Source: Schizophyllum amplum (taxonomy: Eukaryota > Basidiomycota > Agaricomycetes > Agaricales > Schizophyllaceae). Taken from it: a DNA stretch of 64,000 bases. Location of the stretch: the NCBI GenBank assembly GCA_007026445.1, contig VDMD01000003.1, positions 558,001-622,000 on the forward strand. Reading direction: 5' to 3'. The notes beneath the pieces are model-generated. The model was not told the DNA's origin. It did not search any database and saw nothing but the letters and a program-made list of their open reading frames with translations. This document shows positions 40,588 through 55,020 of this stretch, in pieces. Numbering within the stretch: position 1 is the first letter of the stretch; every line of letters begins with the position of its first letter. The position numbers were made by a program, and so were the translations under genes.

Positions 40588-40855
40588 TTGTGTATCTCAA
40601 GTATGTAGATCATAAGCGAGCTTCTCATTGGCTGCAGGCGCCATTGTGTCAACCAATCTGAGCTAACTGCATTGAACGCACTTGGGTCCAAGTTCGTTTG
40701 ATCTTGCCCCTCATGTTACGTCTTGCTTATTGCCAGTGCTTGTGAGTGTCCGTGTACAATGCAAGAACCTGCTGTAAGATAGCCTCGCCAGACGCCTCAC
40801 TCTCTTGAGGGTGTGCTTCACTGGCCTCGGCGGTGAGCAGGCTCAGAGCAGGTAA

Positions 40856-41560
40856 GCAGCCGGGGCAAGCGTAGCTCGCACTACAGGTGCGAGACAGTCC
40901 TTGAGAGCTTGGAAGATACCACTGTGCCAATGCCCATATTCACCTGAGACGTGAATCTTTGTGGTGGCGCCATGGCGGGGCGTAGAGGAAAGGACATGTT
41001 TATTTGCGCTCGGAGGTAACACCTTATTTGGGAGGTAGCCTTCCCGAAAGAGACATCCCCAAGCGTGGAAAAGCTCACGTGAGATCAATTTGCCCCGTTC
41101 CGGTTCCAGGGGCGCGTTTGGAAGCAGACTACTGCTGCGAGCTGCAGCCAACTTTGAACGCGGCTACTGGTGTACCGTGGTGCTTGCTGGTGCTCACTCA
41201 CCTTCACCCAAATCGCCAGTGATCCCCAGTGATGGCAGTGATCACTGGGGGTCCCTTTGCAATGAGCCGAATCACTATCCGGAATCTTACCCGGTGATCA
41301 CCAGTGCTTTACCGTGCTCACGCCTGCTCACTGAAATGGCTGTTTTCCGTAGTAAAGAATATACTTACATGATTTGAGTGCACTACACCACGCCCGTTTG
41401 AGAACGTCAGTGCGACATCTTTGTCGGGACCTGTCACGATCTTCCCGAGGATGTCGGCTGATAGTGGCGGTACGTCGCCGGACATTCCACATCGCCAATC
41501 AGACAACGTCGCCAGATAGTAGATGTCTTCGAACATCTTGAGGTGAACATCGGGGGACAT
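40856..41560 (-). CDS. Possible two-exon gene or remnant, unknown function
   Basis: Exon 1 (41560 to about 41374) reads MSPDVHLKMFEDIYYLATLS and ends with a good donor (CAT|GTAAGT). A second frame (about 41160-40856) reads SRELFHAWGCLFREGYLPN and ends PAAYLL before a stop. Both look protein-like but I cannot identify a family, and the joining acceptor is uncertain. It may be a fragment of a transposon gene. Confidence 0.3.
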
Positions 41561-41589
41561 TCCTGGCCTGGCGCGGGGAAGGCTATATA

Positions 41590-42379
41590 AATTCCGAATA
41601 AATGTGCAATTTTTTGTTCCTCATTCTGCTTCACTCCATTCACATCCACGATATTTGAGACATTGTCATGAGGAGGAAGCAATTTGATTAAATATTATCT
41701 TATTACAATGGGATGTACATAGAAGTAAGTATGTCAAGCTCTTACTTATGTACTACATGCAGCCCTCTGGTCTCCTTGCTGGCCACCCAGTTCTACTCAC
41801 AAGGCTTGTAAGCTGTGGCACAGCCAAACGGTGATCAGAGAGGACCTGAAACGAAGCGGAAGAAAGGGCATACATTAGGTTCGCCGCGGATCACGAAGGA
41901 AGAAGGCGCGAATATCGCGCGCAGCGCGACCGAGCTTGCAATCTGAAACACAGAGTGCCGGTGAGGTTAGAAGAGTCAGGAAGGTTGATACAGCGCTTAC
42001 ATCACAACGTTGAGGAAGGCTTGTCGTTGGTTCCAACCCAGTGCTGAGGCCTGAGGTGGTCTTGAGAGCAGTGATAGTACATGTACGGGGGGAATGACCG
42101 AGCCATGAGATGGCAAAAGCCAGGGAGGCAGACGATGGATAAGACTCACCAGTTCAGGTTGCTGGGCACGACGACAACGAGCGCAGATGGAGCCATGATG
42201 AACAACGCACTGACCATGATGAGCGACGACATGAGGCAAGCAGAGAGTACTCAACTGTGATGCGGACGAGATCAAGAGCACGCTCGTTGAGGCCTCGAAA
42301 GCCTGACGCCCATGGGCACTGGGCAGTCGATGGTGGGGGATGAAAAGCAACCAGTGAAGACGAACATCACAGGGTTTTT
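41590..42379. other. No gene recognised
   Basis: Short minus-strand frames only (for example 41997-42350). Nothing repeats elsewhere in the window as far as I can see. Confidence 0.35.
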
Positions 42380-42387
42380 ATCGCGTC

Positions 42388-43580
42388 TAGGGAAAGGCAG
42401 GGGTTTGGGTAACCCGCCGGGTTGACGGGTACGGGTGTGCGGGGGTCCGGGTACGGGTCGCAATTTGCCGACCCGTCAACCCGAGGTCAACCCGTGGGAA
42501 ACCCTCTGCAAACCCGTCAAAATCGACCATTTTAATGCTGCAGACTTCATTTAGGCAATTCAGGACTGCTGGATGCATGCTCATCCTTAGCGTCTCACAA
42601 AATGAGTATGAAAACGGTCAGAAATGCGTGTGGGATGATGCGCGCATCGGTGGCGAGGCTCGGCAATTCGGTCCGGAATGCCGAGCCTCGCCGTCAACAT
42701 CTCTTCTCCTTCCGCCACGACCGCCCCGGCGCTGCTGGCTGCCCCTGCTCATCCCATTCCCGTGTCTACATCCACAGAGCCTCGGAGGGCTACACGATCA
42801 CTCCCCGCACGCGATGCATAACACCACGATGTCAATAGAGGAGACAACGCGTCCAACAACGTGCACGCGTAGACGCGCTGCAGGTGCGCGACTACGCACT
42901 GCGTACTTTTCACAGCTGACTTACTGTACACTTTATGCACGCACAGCCCGTCGAGAGCCAACGGCGGCTGGCGCGCGAGCGCCAGCTGTCTGCGCCCCGC
43001 ACTGTCTGCTGCAATTGCCCGCCGCACGCGCGTCGCGTCGAGCAGCGGATGCGCGTTTCCTCAAGCCGTGCAACATCCCCACCCCTCCCCACCCAACTGT
43101 GCACCCCGCCGAGCGCCCACCGCTTGAGTACTCATCGCACCGGGCATTCGCGGCGCGGTACTCGGCGGGCGTGCACAGCTAAGGGCTATCCGACCTCGCG
43201 AGCGTGCTCAAGACACGTTGATACAGCACATCAATGATCATACCAGTCGTGCCCGTGCCGGGTGCGTGACGCGTTGCTGATGCGCCGCACGCGTTTCTGC
43301 GCAAGGTGGTGCTACACGTTGATCGACGCACCGCACGCATTGACATGCGTTGTCCCCCTCCCCCTTTGCTCATTTGTATCTACCACCACATGTATGGGCC
43401 AAATAACAATGTAGTGACCTTCCACAAGTCTTCTACGAGCCCCCGAGGCGGGTTAGCCTGCAACCCGCGGGTAACCCGCGAAAACCCGCGTACCCTACCC
43501 GCGCGGCGGGTATGGGTTTGGTGAGGGTACGGGTACGGGTCGTCCCCAAAAACCCGGGGGTAGACCCTTGCCTTTCCCTA
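42388..43580. mobile_element. hAT-like non-autonomous DNA transposon (1193 bp)
   Basis: The ends are inverted repeats starting TAGGGAAAGGCA(G/A)GGGT, and the flanks carry a perfect 8 bp duplication ATCGCGTC (42380-42387 and 43581-43588), the size made by hAT transposases. Both subterminal regions are packed with GGGTACGGGT and CCCGCGGGT motifs that can pair. The interior is GC-rich with no transposase frame. Confidence 0.85.
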
Positions 43581-43588
43581 ATCGCGTC

Positions 43589-44035
43589 GGCCTCTGCCGA
43601 TCGGTTGCCACAAAGTCGGACTTAGAGAAATCGAAGCAAACTTGTGAGCGCTAACGCTTCAGCGCCTTCAGCCGCGGGGCACCTGCCAGACATTCCAGAG
43701 CATTTTGCTGGTACAGTCCTCGACAGCAACGAGTTTATCTACGCGACGTCCCAGAAGCATAGCAGATACGTTTTTTATTCAACCTCCCCGCGATCCGCCT
43801 GTGACGCCCAGGTACATTTCGGCTCAATAGCGGGGGAGAACTCGGCTCGGAGATCCTCCCGCCATCGCTGGCAATTGGTGGTGTATGAGGCTCGAGATAT
43901 GGCATTGCGCTTGCGAACGCACTCGCAACCTGTTTGAACCCGGTTCGAACCCGGACCGAGCCTGCCCGAACCTATTCGAGGCGGTTCAGTCCAGGTTCAG
44001 ATTCAGGTGCGCGATGGGCGCGGGGCGCGTCCGTG
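43589..44035. other. Short open frame of unclear status
   Basis: A 97-codon + strand frame at 43644-43937 has some protein-like composition but no recognisable motif. A GGTTCGAACCCGG sequence near 43940 resembles a tRNA B-box without a matching A-box. Confidence 0.25.
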
Positions 44036-44039
44036 GTGG

Positions 44040-44720
44040 GCGTGGCGATCGACGGCGCGCGCTAGAGTGAAGCACGGGAGCGCGACCCGCGTGTGCTTGC
44101 ACTGGGCGGTTGGGCGGCCACGCAGGCATGGAGGGGCCGGGTGACGCCGGTGTAGTATGGCGGGCTGGTGCAGGATTCGCGGATAGGCGCAACCGAGGGC
44201 GGGGGGGATCGCAGGTGAGGGTTAGGGAGTAGGGGCACGGGCAAGGCGCGAAGCCCGCCAATGCCGCCGACCACGCAACAAGGGGGCGCGAGCAACGCCA
44301 GAGCGCTGTTCGACAACCTCCTCGCCTTTGCGATTCCCCTGCCCTCGCTCGCCTGCCCGCGCCTGGCTGCGCAGATGATGCGTAAGCGCGGCAACGTTGC
44401 CATCGCGATTGTACTGCCGCCGCCACTGCTCGCACGCCCTCCCGCTCCCAGCTCTTGAGTATAAGCGTAGATAAAGCTGTTGAGCGATCACAGTTTAGCT
44501 TAAAGAAGGGAAGGGGTGTGCAGGGATGCACCTGAGGCGAGCAGCGCCTACAGCGCCTCGCCAGCCATATCCGCTGTTGCGCACTGTTGAGCGCGCCGGT
44601 TTGCGTAAGAATTAAGGAGAGGGGGGGGGATAGTTTCTTGAGGTGGAAGGCGGCAATTGGAAAGGAAGCGAGCGACCATGACCGCAGCGCGGGCGACTTT
44701 GCGAATGGAAAGTCGGAAGT
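44040..44720 (+). repeat. GC-rich dispersed repeat, module M plus copy R6 (inverted relative to R2)
   Basis: 44040-44470 is module M in inverse orientation and 44530-44720 is the first part of the R core, cut off after CATGACCGCAGCGCGGGCGA. It ends about 100 bp before the helicase start codon. Confidence 0.7.
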
Positions 44721-44825
44721 CGGACCGGTCACAAACAATGACAAGCACCGGCATTTCGGCACCATCATAATTTTCAAGTCCTTCACATTCCCTCCTCCTT
44801 CAGCGACTGCAAGTTCTTCGGCGGG

Positions 44826-47604
<2,779 letters not shown>

Positions 47605-48250
47605 TATTGACCTTTACTATACGTCCAGGCTTGTAGTATACTGTATGCACTTCATCGCGACGCGTTCGCGCTAGGGAAAGCAGCGCGCTTTCCTGCTAGT
47701 TGTCTCCCGCTGGAAGCATTGGCCTCCAAGTTCGATCAGAGTACGTATATACTATACACCGGCTGAATTACGCCTACTAAGTAAGTTACGCGCGTTGTTG
47801 TCTCTCACGTGGCGCGACGTCGCGTGGCTGACTTCAGTTCGGCTTGAGCGACGGTCGCAGTCTGGTCGCAGTCACTTCAACCTCCCCAGTCCTCACCACT
47901 TTAAAGGCGTCTGCTATCCTCAGGTTGTCTGTCATCCAAGTTGAACCAACGGTTCTAGTCTGATCATCTGTCTGGCCTTGGCTGATTTCACGCCGTCGTC
48001 TTCAAGCGGTCTCTTCGTACATTACGTCGGATTCACGCAGAGTTCGCGTGCTTGATGCCTTTCTACCGCGAGCTCAGGAGCCTCGTTTCAACGTAAGCGC
48101 GTCCGTTTCTTCCACATCTTTGGATGCTGGAGTCAACTGTCATCACTGGCATTATTCTCATCTTCATCTCTGCCCTCTATTCATCCATTGCTCTATCTCA
48201 CTCCGTTGACCGGTACTTTCACATACTTATTTACATACCACCGCCACGCT
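47605..48250. other. Intergenic, no gene seen
   Basis: Spacer between the helicase and the next + strand gene; it presumably holds the terminator of the first and promoter of the second. No specific motif was identified. Confidence 0.4.
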
Positions 48251-48259
48251 ATACATCAG

Positions 48260-50274
48260 ACGAAACAAGGGCGGCAGTTGGGTCGATTCTGCGCGACTTG
48301 ACAGCGCTCTCGACGCTCGCGTGTTGCGGCAGGACAACGATGGCAGGTTTGAACTGATTTTAGGTGAGTTCTGCGCCATGGATTCCCACAAATGGACACT
48401 CGATATGTATCCTCTCGCTCGTCTGTCCAACCGTTCTTCATCTGCCAAGTTCGATAGGCTACCACTTACACACCACCATCCTCAGGTCTCTCTCTCGACA
48501 ACCGTCAAGGCGCGCAATTATTGATCACAGAAGATGAGTATCATGCGCTCTGCCGCGCCACGAGGACCCAGCAATCCGCACGCCAATTCTCGAGGGCCAA
48601 CTTCACGCTGCTATCGCCCGTGGCGTGCTCAAGGGCGGAGATCCTAGCGAAATTGAAGCCAGGGAAGGGTGGATCTGGCTATGCATTGCTGGAGCAGGGA
48701 AGGTATGTATGCACGGTCTCGCTCTTTCATACGCATACACGGTAACCCTCACGTCTTTCAGAACCCTACGTCACGTCCTCCACAACCCAAGCGACGCCGA
48801 CCGCTTCTGCGTGCCCCGTTTCCGCTCCGACGAGTTCCGAGTGCTTGCATTCGCGTACAATCTTGTGTACACGGAGCAGCCGGAGCACCTCAAGCTCGCG
48901 CAGCCAAAGATTAAGGACGTGGGCATCGCGGAGGTGGACATGGGTCTTGCAGAGGCGCATGCGAACGGAGGCAGCGCGCAGGCTGGCGTGACGGACACGG
49001 GGAATGACTGGACAAGCATACAAGGCTCCGTCAAACACTACCTCAACGCGACCAACGTCGGGCTGCGGCAGGTCGAGCAGGACCCGGATGCGTCGGGCGC
49101 CCAGAGGGAAGTGCGGGCTGAGCAGGAGGTGGGTGGGATACGGCATGCGACGACACTTGTCCTCGCTACGTGCTCGTTGTGGTGATGTACCGTGCACTGA
49201 CGTGGCGCCAATTGTAGGACATGGAGGGCACGCAAACCCTGCCCCAGGACCAGTTCGACATACATTCCTACTTCGACCTCCACAAGCCCAACGCGCGACC
49301 GGTGATCCTACTAGTCGCCAATGCGCGCTTTGCGCTCGCAGTGCTGCAGGCCCTAGGCGTGCGGATAGAGGGGTGGAAGACGGACCTGCACGAGCTATTT
49401 GGGAGGGTGAGCTGCCCCGTGTTTCATCGTGTGGTAGTCGTGTATCGGCTAACGTGATTTCGTCAGCCTTCGGATTCGGAGGACGTATACGGTGCAGGCC
49501 GATCTCGGTCGCCGCGCCGGGCGTACCAGGGCGAAGGTGGAGGATATCCTGCAGAAAGACGCGGGTATGGTGAGGAAAGACGCGGATACCCAGGCGAAAG
49601 GCGAGGATACTCTGACGACCGACGAGGATACACTGGCCACGGGCGAGGATACTCTGGAGACGGACGAGGATATCCAGGCGACATATATTCTTCCAACCGA
49701 AACCACGATCAACGAGATGCGCGGCGCCCGGAGTCCGACGCCTACTCGCGGCGTCCTGCACCCAACGTCTACGTCGTGGACGTGAAGGAGGCATTTGTGG
49801 CGTATCACGCCAGCACCCAAGATGCCATCGGTGTGCGGAGGATGGCCAAGCATGCGGGTCTGGTGGCGGATGCGCAGCGCTGGTGTGCGGGCGTGGAGGC
49901 GAGGTAAGGAGGGCCGCTTGAGCGTTTGAAAGGCTCGTTCGAGCGCGCGAACAGTGTCTGACCCATTGCACAGGTTGTTGATCGACCTTTGGAAGATACT
50001 TATCTGTCTGCCGTCGACAAGCTTTCCGATGCAGGTCCGGCAGGACGCTTGGAATAGGTGGAAGGCTAGCGCGGGCGCTGTAGGCAACGCGACGGCTGTT
50101 CAGCCTGGTCCTGCGAGCGCGGCGGCGGGCGAGGGAGATGGGAGTGACTCGGAGGACGACCTGAACGCTGTTGCCTTGGGACCTGCTGCACCGGCTCCTG
50201 CGATGGGAGGTGGGGACCCGTACTTGGACGACTTTAGTGATCATGGCAATTCCGACGACGATGACGATGACTAG
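48260..50274 (+). CDS. Conserved-looking multi-exon protein with RGY repeats, function unknown
   Basis: The 3' part is well supported: exons at about 48541-48702, 48762-49126, 49218-49408, 49467-49902 and 49973-50274, with good splice sites. They encode a globular region (EGQLHAAIARGVLKGGDPSE, then DIHSYFDLHKPNARPVILLV), an RGY-rich low-complexity segment of six or so RGYxGxx units after it, a helical part (VDVKEAFVAYHAS, WKILICLPS) and an acidic C-terminus of six Asp. I do not recognise the family. The 5' part is uncertain: a frame including MDSHKWTLDMYPLARLS at 48378 and a frame with LLITEDEYHALCRA at 48520 both look coding but do not join in phase, so a missed intron, a sequence error or a frameshift is possible. 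RGY repeats often occur in RNA-binding proteins, which is only an inference here. Confidence 0.6.
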
Positions 50275-50461
50275 TGTAGGGTTTTTGGCGGTCGATACAT
50301 TCAAGCGGCAGTGAATTTATACCGGTCCATATGTATCTGGTCCATATCCCGTCGCATGAGAATGACTGAAGGCGACATACTATTCAATGTGTACAGGGCA
50401 ACAGGGCATGAGATGCACCTAGTCCTACCATCGATGTTTCCGGGACTATTTATCTTGAACT

Positions 50462-50752
50462 TCAACTTGCCTTGAGAAATTGAGGCGGAGCCTTGGGCAG
50501 TAAAGTGAAGCGTCGCTGACCTGACACACCCGAGATATCATCCTGAACAAAGGTTCCGCGAGTTTGACTTGCACCGCACCCATACCAGCACAGATGGCAG
50601 GGGGAGGAAGGATAAGTTAAAGTATTGCAAGGCGGTTGGTAGTCGGCAAACGCGCGTTGTGGGTCCACCGCCCACAACCTCGAGAGTCTCCAGTCGCGAC
50701 TTGCAAGCCATTCGGCCCAGGTTTGGTCTGACAGGGACGTGTAGGACGGCAT
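50462..50752 (-). CDS. Small open frame, uncertain
   Basis: A 96-codon frame starting MPSYTSLSDQTWAEWLASRD, divergent from the coatomer gene. The N-terminal third looks protein-like, the rest less so. No family recognised. Confidence 0.2.
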   Translation of the reverse strand: MPSYTSLSDQTWAEWLASRDWRLSRLWAVDPQRAFADYQPPCNTLTYPSSPCHLCWYGCGASQTRGTFVQDDISGVSGQRRFTLLPKAPPQFLKAS

Positions 50753-50903
50753 CGTAAAGTACCTGCCTGTGTCTGTCTGTAGCTAGCCCGTAGCCCCGCC
50801 TCGTCGGGACTCGGCGTCCACGACACGTGCTGGCATCCGTGATCGTGTCGTGTTCGCGACTTGTCTTAATCTTCCATCGCGCTCACCGTATCCTCCCAGC
50901 ACC

Positions 50904-53048
50904 ATGGTACGCTGTGTGCAACGACGTCTGGCACCCGCTAACACCCTCGCAGGTTGTCCTTGCGTCTTCAATATGCACCAAGGCGGGCAAACGTGCGTAA
51001 CATGTCCTCACGCGTCGCCCCATCTCACCCGCCCTCGCGCCCGCCCCCAGCCCTCCTCTCCCGCCAATTCCTCCCCCTCCCCAAAACCCGCATCGACGCC
51101 CTCCTCGCCGCCTTCCCAAAGCTTGTCCCGCCCCCCAACTCCTCCTCCCAGCACACCACCCTCGAGACAAACGACGTCCGCTACGTCTACCAACCCCTCG
51201 ACGACCTCGTCCTCCTCCTCCTCACCAACAAGTCCTCCAACATCCTCCAGGACATCGACACCCTCCACCTCTTCGCCCGTCTCGTCCATGACCTCTGCCC
51301 CGCCCGCACCCTTACGGACCGCGACATCGCCGACCGCGCCTTCGAACTCCTCGGCGCTTTCGACGAGGTCGTCGGCCTCGGCTACCGTGAGCCCCTCGGC
51401 CTCCCCCAGATCCGCGGCATTCTCGAAATGGAGTCCCATGAGGAGAAGATCCAGGAGATCATCTCGCGTAACAAGGAGGCGGAGGCGAAGGAGGAGCTCA
51501 AGCGCCGCGCCAAGCAGCTCGAGATGCAGCGACGCGAGATGCAGCGCCGCGCGCCCGCCTCCAGCGGCGGGTTCGGCGGTGGCGCGTCCGGCTACTCGCC
51601 TGTTCCCAGATACGAGGCCCCGGCCCCGGCCCCGACTCCAGGTGAGCACCAAGCGCGTTATCCTTCCGCTCGCTCTAACTCCTCCCAGCCGCAGTCACAT
51701 CCATCCCCTCCAAGCCCGCCTTCAAGTCCGGCGGCCTCAAGCTCGGCAAGAAGACGCGCGGCGCGGATATCCTGGGCGCAGAGGCAGACGTCGCCAGCCC
51801 GCTCCTCGGACAGACCTTTGGTGCATCCAATGACGCCGAGATCTCAGCCCCGCCCACGCCCTCGCCGCCTACCAAATCCACAAGCGGCCGCGGCAGCCTG
51901 CCAGAGGTCGAGGAGGAGGAGTGAGTAACTTGTAACCCTTATGTTGAGCATGTCCTGACAGCATACAGCGTGCACCTCGTCGTCAGGGAAGCGCTCTCCG
52001 CCACCCTTTCACGCGACGGAGGCGTGGAGAGTATGGAGATCAAGGTATATATTTACATCTCTATCGTTGTAGACGCGACCGCTGACAAACCGCAGGGCGA
52101 CATGAACCTCCTCGTGAAGGAGCCCGAGGTCGCGCGTTGTGCCGTCGAGCTCGCCGCCAACGCTACGAACATCCAGTTCAAGCAACACCCCAATGTGGCC
52201 AAGTTCGCGCCTGGGGCTGCTAACAAGGTCGGTGTCCGACTTTGCTCGTCATGGATCTGGCGATCGTGTGCTGTGTCTCATCGTGATCATATTGGCAGAT
52301 CGTTAGGCTCAAGGATCCGTCCAAGCCCTTCCCCGTGGGTCACTCGCTCGGTGTTCTGAAGTGGCGCTACTCGGGCAAGGATGAGAGCATTCTACCGCTC
52401 AGCAGTGAGTTGACCTTAGCATCCGTTGACGTCGCGAGTGCGCTAACGAGGTCGCGATAGTCAATGCCTGGCCCACGCCCTCCAACGACGGCACCGTGGA
52501 CGTGTCGCTCGAGTACGAACTCACGAACGAGACCGTCGTGCTGTACGATGTCGAGATCGACGTGCCCCTCCCGTGAGTGAACGCGGACGACTCAATAACG
52601 AGTCGTAACTGACGGGGAGCCAGCGCCGGCTCCTATCCGACCGTGACCTCGCAAGCGGAGGGAAGCAACTGGGAGGTTGACCCGGGCGCGCATGCCCTGC
52701 GCTGGAAAATTCCGCGGGCGAGCAATGAGGAGGGCGAGCGCGAAGGATCTCTGAACTTTGTCATCGCGGGCGACGACGCTGAGGCGCTCTTCCCTGTACG
52801 TATACTCCACTACATTGTCGCTGCGTCTGACTCACTACCGTCCAAGGTCTCCGTACGCTTCATCGGCCAGGGCAGCCTGCTCGGCGTCGCGGTCAAGAAG
52901 GTCGGCTTTGCCAGCGCCGGTGAAGGTAAGTTTTGTGCTGGTTGTTCTGGTGGGTTGTTGGTACTGATTGTGTTGTGCAGGCGTGTCGGAGGATCTCCCG
53001 TACAGCGTGGATAGCATACTTTCCGTGGACGACTACAGTGTGGTGTAG
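50904..53048 (+). CDS. RET2: Coatomer subunit delta (COPI)
   Basis: Eleven exons splice in phase into 536 residues: 50904-50906, 50953-50992, 51051-51641, 51689-51920, 51969-52044, 52096-52227, 52299-52404, 52461-52572, 52624-52795, 52847-52925, 52981-53048. The N-terminal longin-like domain starts MVVLASSICTKAGKPLLSRQ. A charged helix (KIQEIISRNKEAEAKEELKR) and a Pro/Ser linker with LKLGKK follow, then the C-terminal mu-homology domain (INAWPTPSNDGTVDVSLEYE, NWEVDPGAHALRWKIPRA). Delta-COP is part of the adaptor-like layer of the COPI coat that returns proteins from Golgi to ER. The first coding exon is the ATG alone, an unusual but workable arrangement. Length matches the family. Confidence 0.95.
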
Positions 53049-53369
53049 ATTCGTGGCTACATAGCTGTCCTTGAGTTTCTTGCAGACTGTACTTTCCGTC
53101 GAAAGAATGTATGGCAACGAGGAGGTCTCTAGACTCACTAGACATAAGCTTGACGACAGTTGAAGTCTGACACGAGCTCAAGCATGAGATAAAGTAAGTA
53201 AGTACGACCGGGGGCAGGCAGGGGCGGATTGTGGGGAAATCTGGGGCGACCCCGCGGGCAGGTTGATGATGACGCACTAGTGAGTGGTGGAGGAGTTTGT
53301 CAAACAGCTTCAAATACGCAGTTGGTGGACGCGCTCATCGGCAGCCGCCTCTTGCTTCAGAACATCACC

Positions 53370-54562
53370 ATGCCGCACCCTAGAGCTGTCCCCCGCCTCA
53401 GGCAATCCCTCAAGCAGTCACTGCGCCAGTGCGTCGCTATCACACCCCAGAAGTCGTGCAGCCCGCACACCCTCTCCCCCGTCTATGGCCTTCGTCAAGC
53501 CTCCTCACTGAGCGCTGCTCGCGCATTCTCTACGTCGCCAGCCGCCCGCATCGGATCCAGCAGCTACAACGACGACAACGTTGTGCCCGACTTCTATGTA
53601 CAGCGCAAGGAGAAGCGCGCCGCCGGCAAGGGCGCCGCCCCGGTCGCCGACGACAAGAAGAGGGACCCATCGCTCATGGAGCATCTTTCGGACGGCCTGC
53701 TCTCGGACGAGATCGTCGCCTCCACGCGCCGCCTCAAGTCCAAGATCCCGAAGGAGATGTATAACGAGGACGGTGTGCTCGTGCATCCCTCTGGATTCGT
53801 GATCCCCACGCCCTCTGTGGGCAAGACCCCAGCGCGGCGCGAGCGGGAGCGCGATCTGGCCAAGCAGACAGCGGCCGTGGCCGAGCGTGTTCTCGAGGAG
53901 GACTTTGGCTCCGTCTCCGCGCACACCAAAGCCAAGCGGCGCAAGGTGCGTTTTCGGGCACGCATTCCTCATTCCCTACCCATCTCACACCCCAAACCCA
54001 GGTCCCCGTCGAAGTAACGCACCAGGACGGCAGCGTCAGCCACCCCTCCGGCTTCGTCCCGCCCACCCCCGCCGACTCCTTCGACAACCTCTTCGCCTGG
54101 GAGGACGCCGAGAACGCCAACTCGGAGGCGCAGGCCCGCCTCCGGAACAACCGCCCCAAGTCCTCCGGTGAGGCCACGCACCACCAGACCGGCATGCTGC
54201 AGGAGCAGCCCTCGCACACCTCCGGCACCGCGGCCGGCGGCGCCCCGACCGCGACGAGCAACCCGCGCTCGACGCAGACGGACCCGGGCGACTCCACCAG
54301 CCGCTCGCGCGACGATATCCTGCTGCAGGAGCAGCGAGAGAGCATCCAGCGCCGCAAGGAGCAGGAGGGCGGGCTCATGACCGAGCTGACTGCCGGGGTG
54401 CTTGCGGGGGGCGTTAGCGCGAGCACGGAGCCGCGCGACGGGAAGAAGCCGACAGCGTTCAAGACTGAGGACGGCGTGCAGACGGCGCAGCACCCGCCGG
54501 AATTCATCGAGCAACATCCGCCGCCGGAGCAGCCGAAGATGGCCACGAAGAAGCCGGAGTGA
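53370..54562 (+). CDS. Predicted mitochondrial protein with two HPSGF repeats, function unknown
   Basis: Two exons (53370-53945 and 54002-54562) give 378 residues. The N-terminus is rich in Arg, Ser and Ala with almost no acidic residues up to RAFSTSPAAR, a typical mitochondrial presequence with a likely cleavage around residue 55. The motif HPSGFVIPTPSVGK recurs downstream as HPSGFVPPTPADS, each preceded by a short DG turn, which suggests a duplicated unit. A KAKRRK basic patch lies between them, and the C-terminal third is polar and low-complexity. No enzyme motif is visible. The open frame extends a little upstream, but the ATG at 53370 opens the presequence. Confidence 0.75.
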
Positions 54563-55020
54563 TTGCCTGAGTACCGCGGCCGGTGGACTGTCATGGCTGG
54601 CGAAGGGACCTCAGGTTGACGAAGCTCGACCCTCATGGAGGATGGAGATGCATGTACTTACTACTAGGCTAGACTGTAGAGCCAGAATATCTAACGTACA
54701 CAGTACTACCTGTCACTATCATCATGTTTTTGCTAACCTTCAACTGCGTTCACGCTGTACGATGATGGGACAGCGGCGCTGCTTGACTAGAGACCGTCGC
54801 TAACGTTCAACTTCGAATTCAGTCTCGTCTATCGGCGAGACTACGTTCTTGAAGCAAAGCTGAGTATTGAGAGAGACCATGCGAAGGGAAGCAGTAGGCC
54901 AGCAGTTGAGTACGGTATTCCGGTGATGGTCATTGTAGAGGCAGAAGAAGTACCATAGAGCACGCAGAAATCATACAACATCATCGCCAGACGAAAAGCT
55001 CTTCAGTCTCATGCGCAGGA
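54563..55020. other. Convergent intergenic spacer
   Basis: Lies between the 3' ends of the mitochondrial-protein gene and the lipase gene; no ORF with support. Confidence 0.5.

Noticed and set aside
43935..43960. tRNA gene suggested by GGTTCGAACCCGG
   Set aside because: The B-box-like sequence has no A-box or acceptor-stem pairing at a proper distance.
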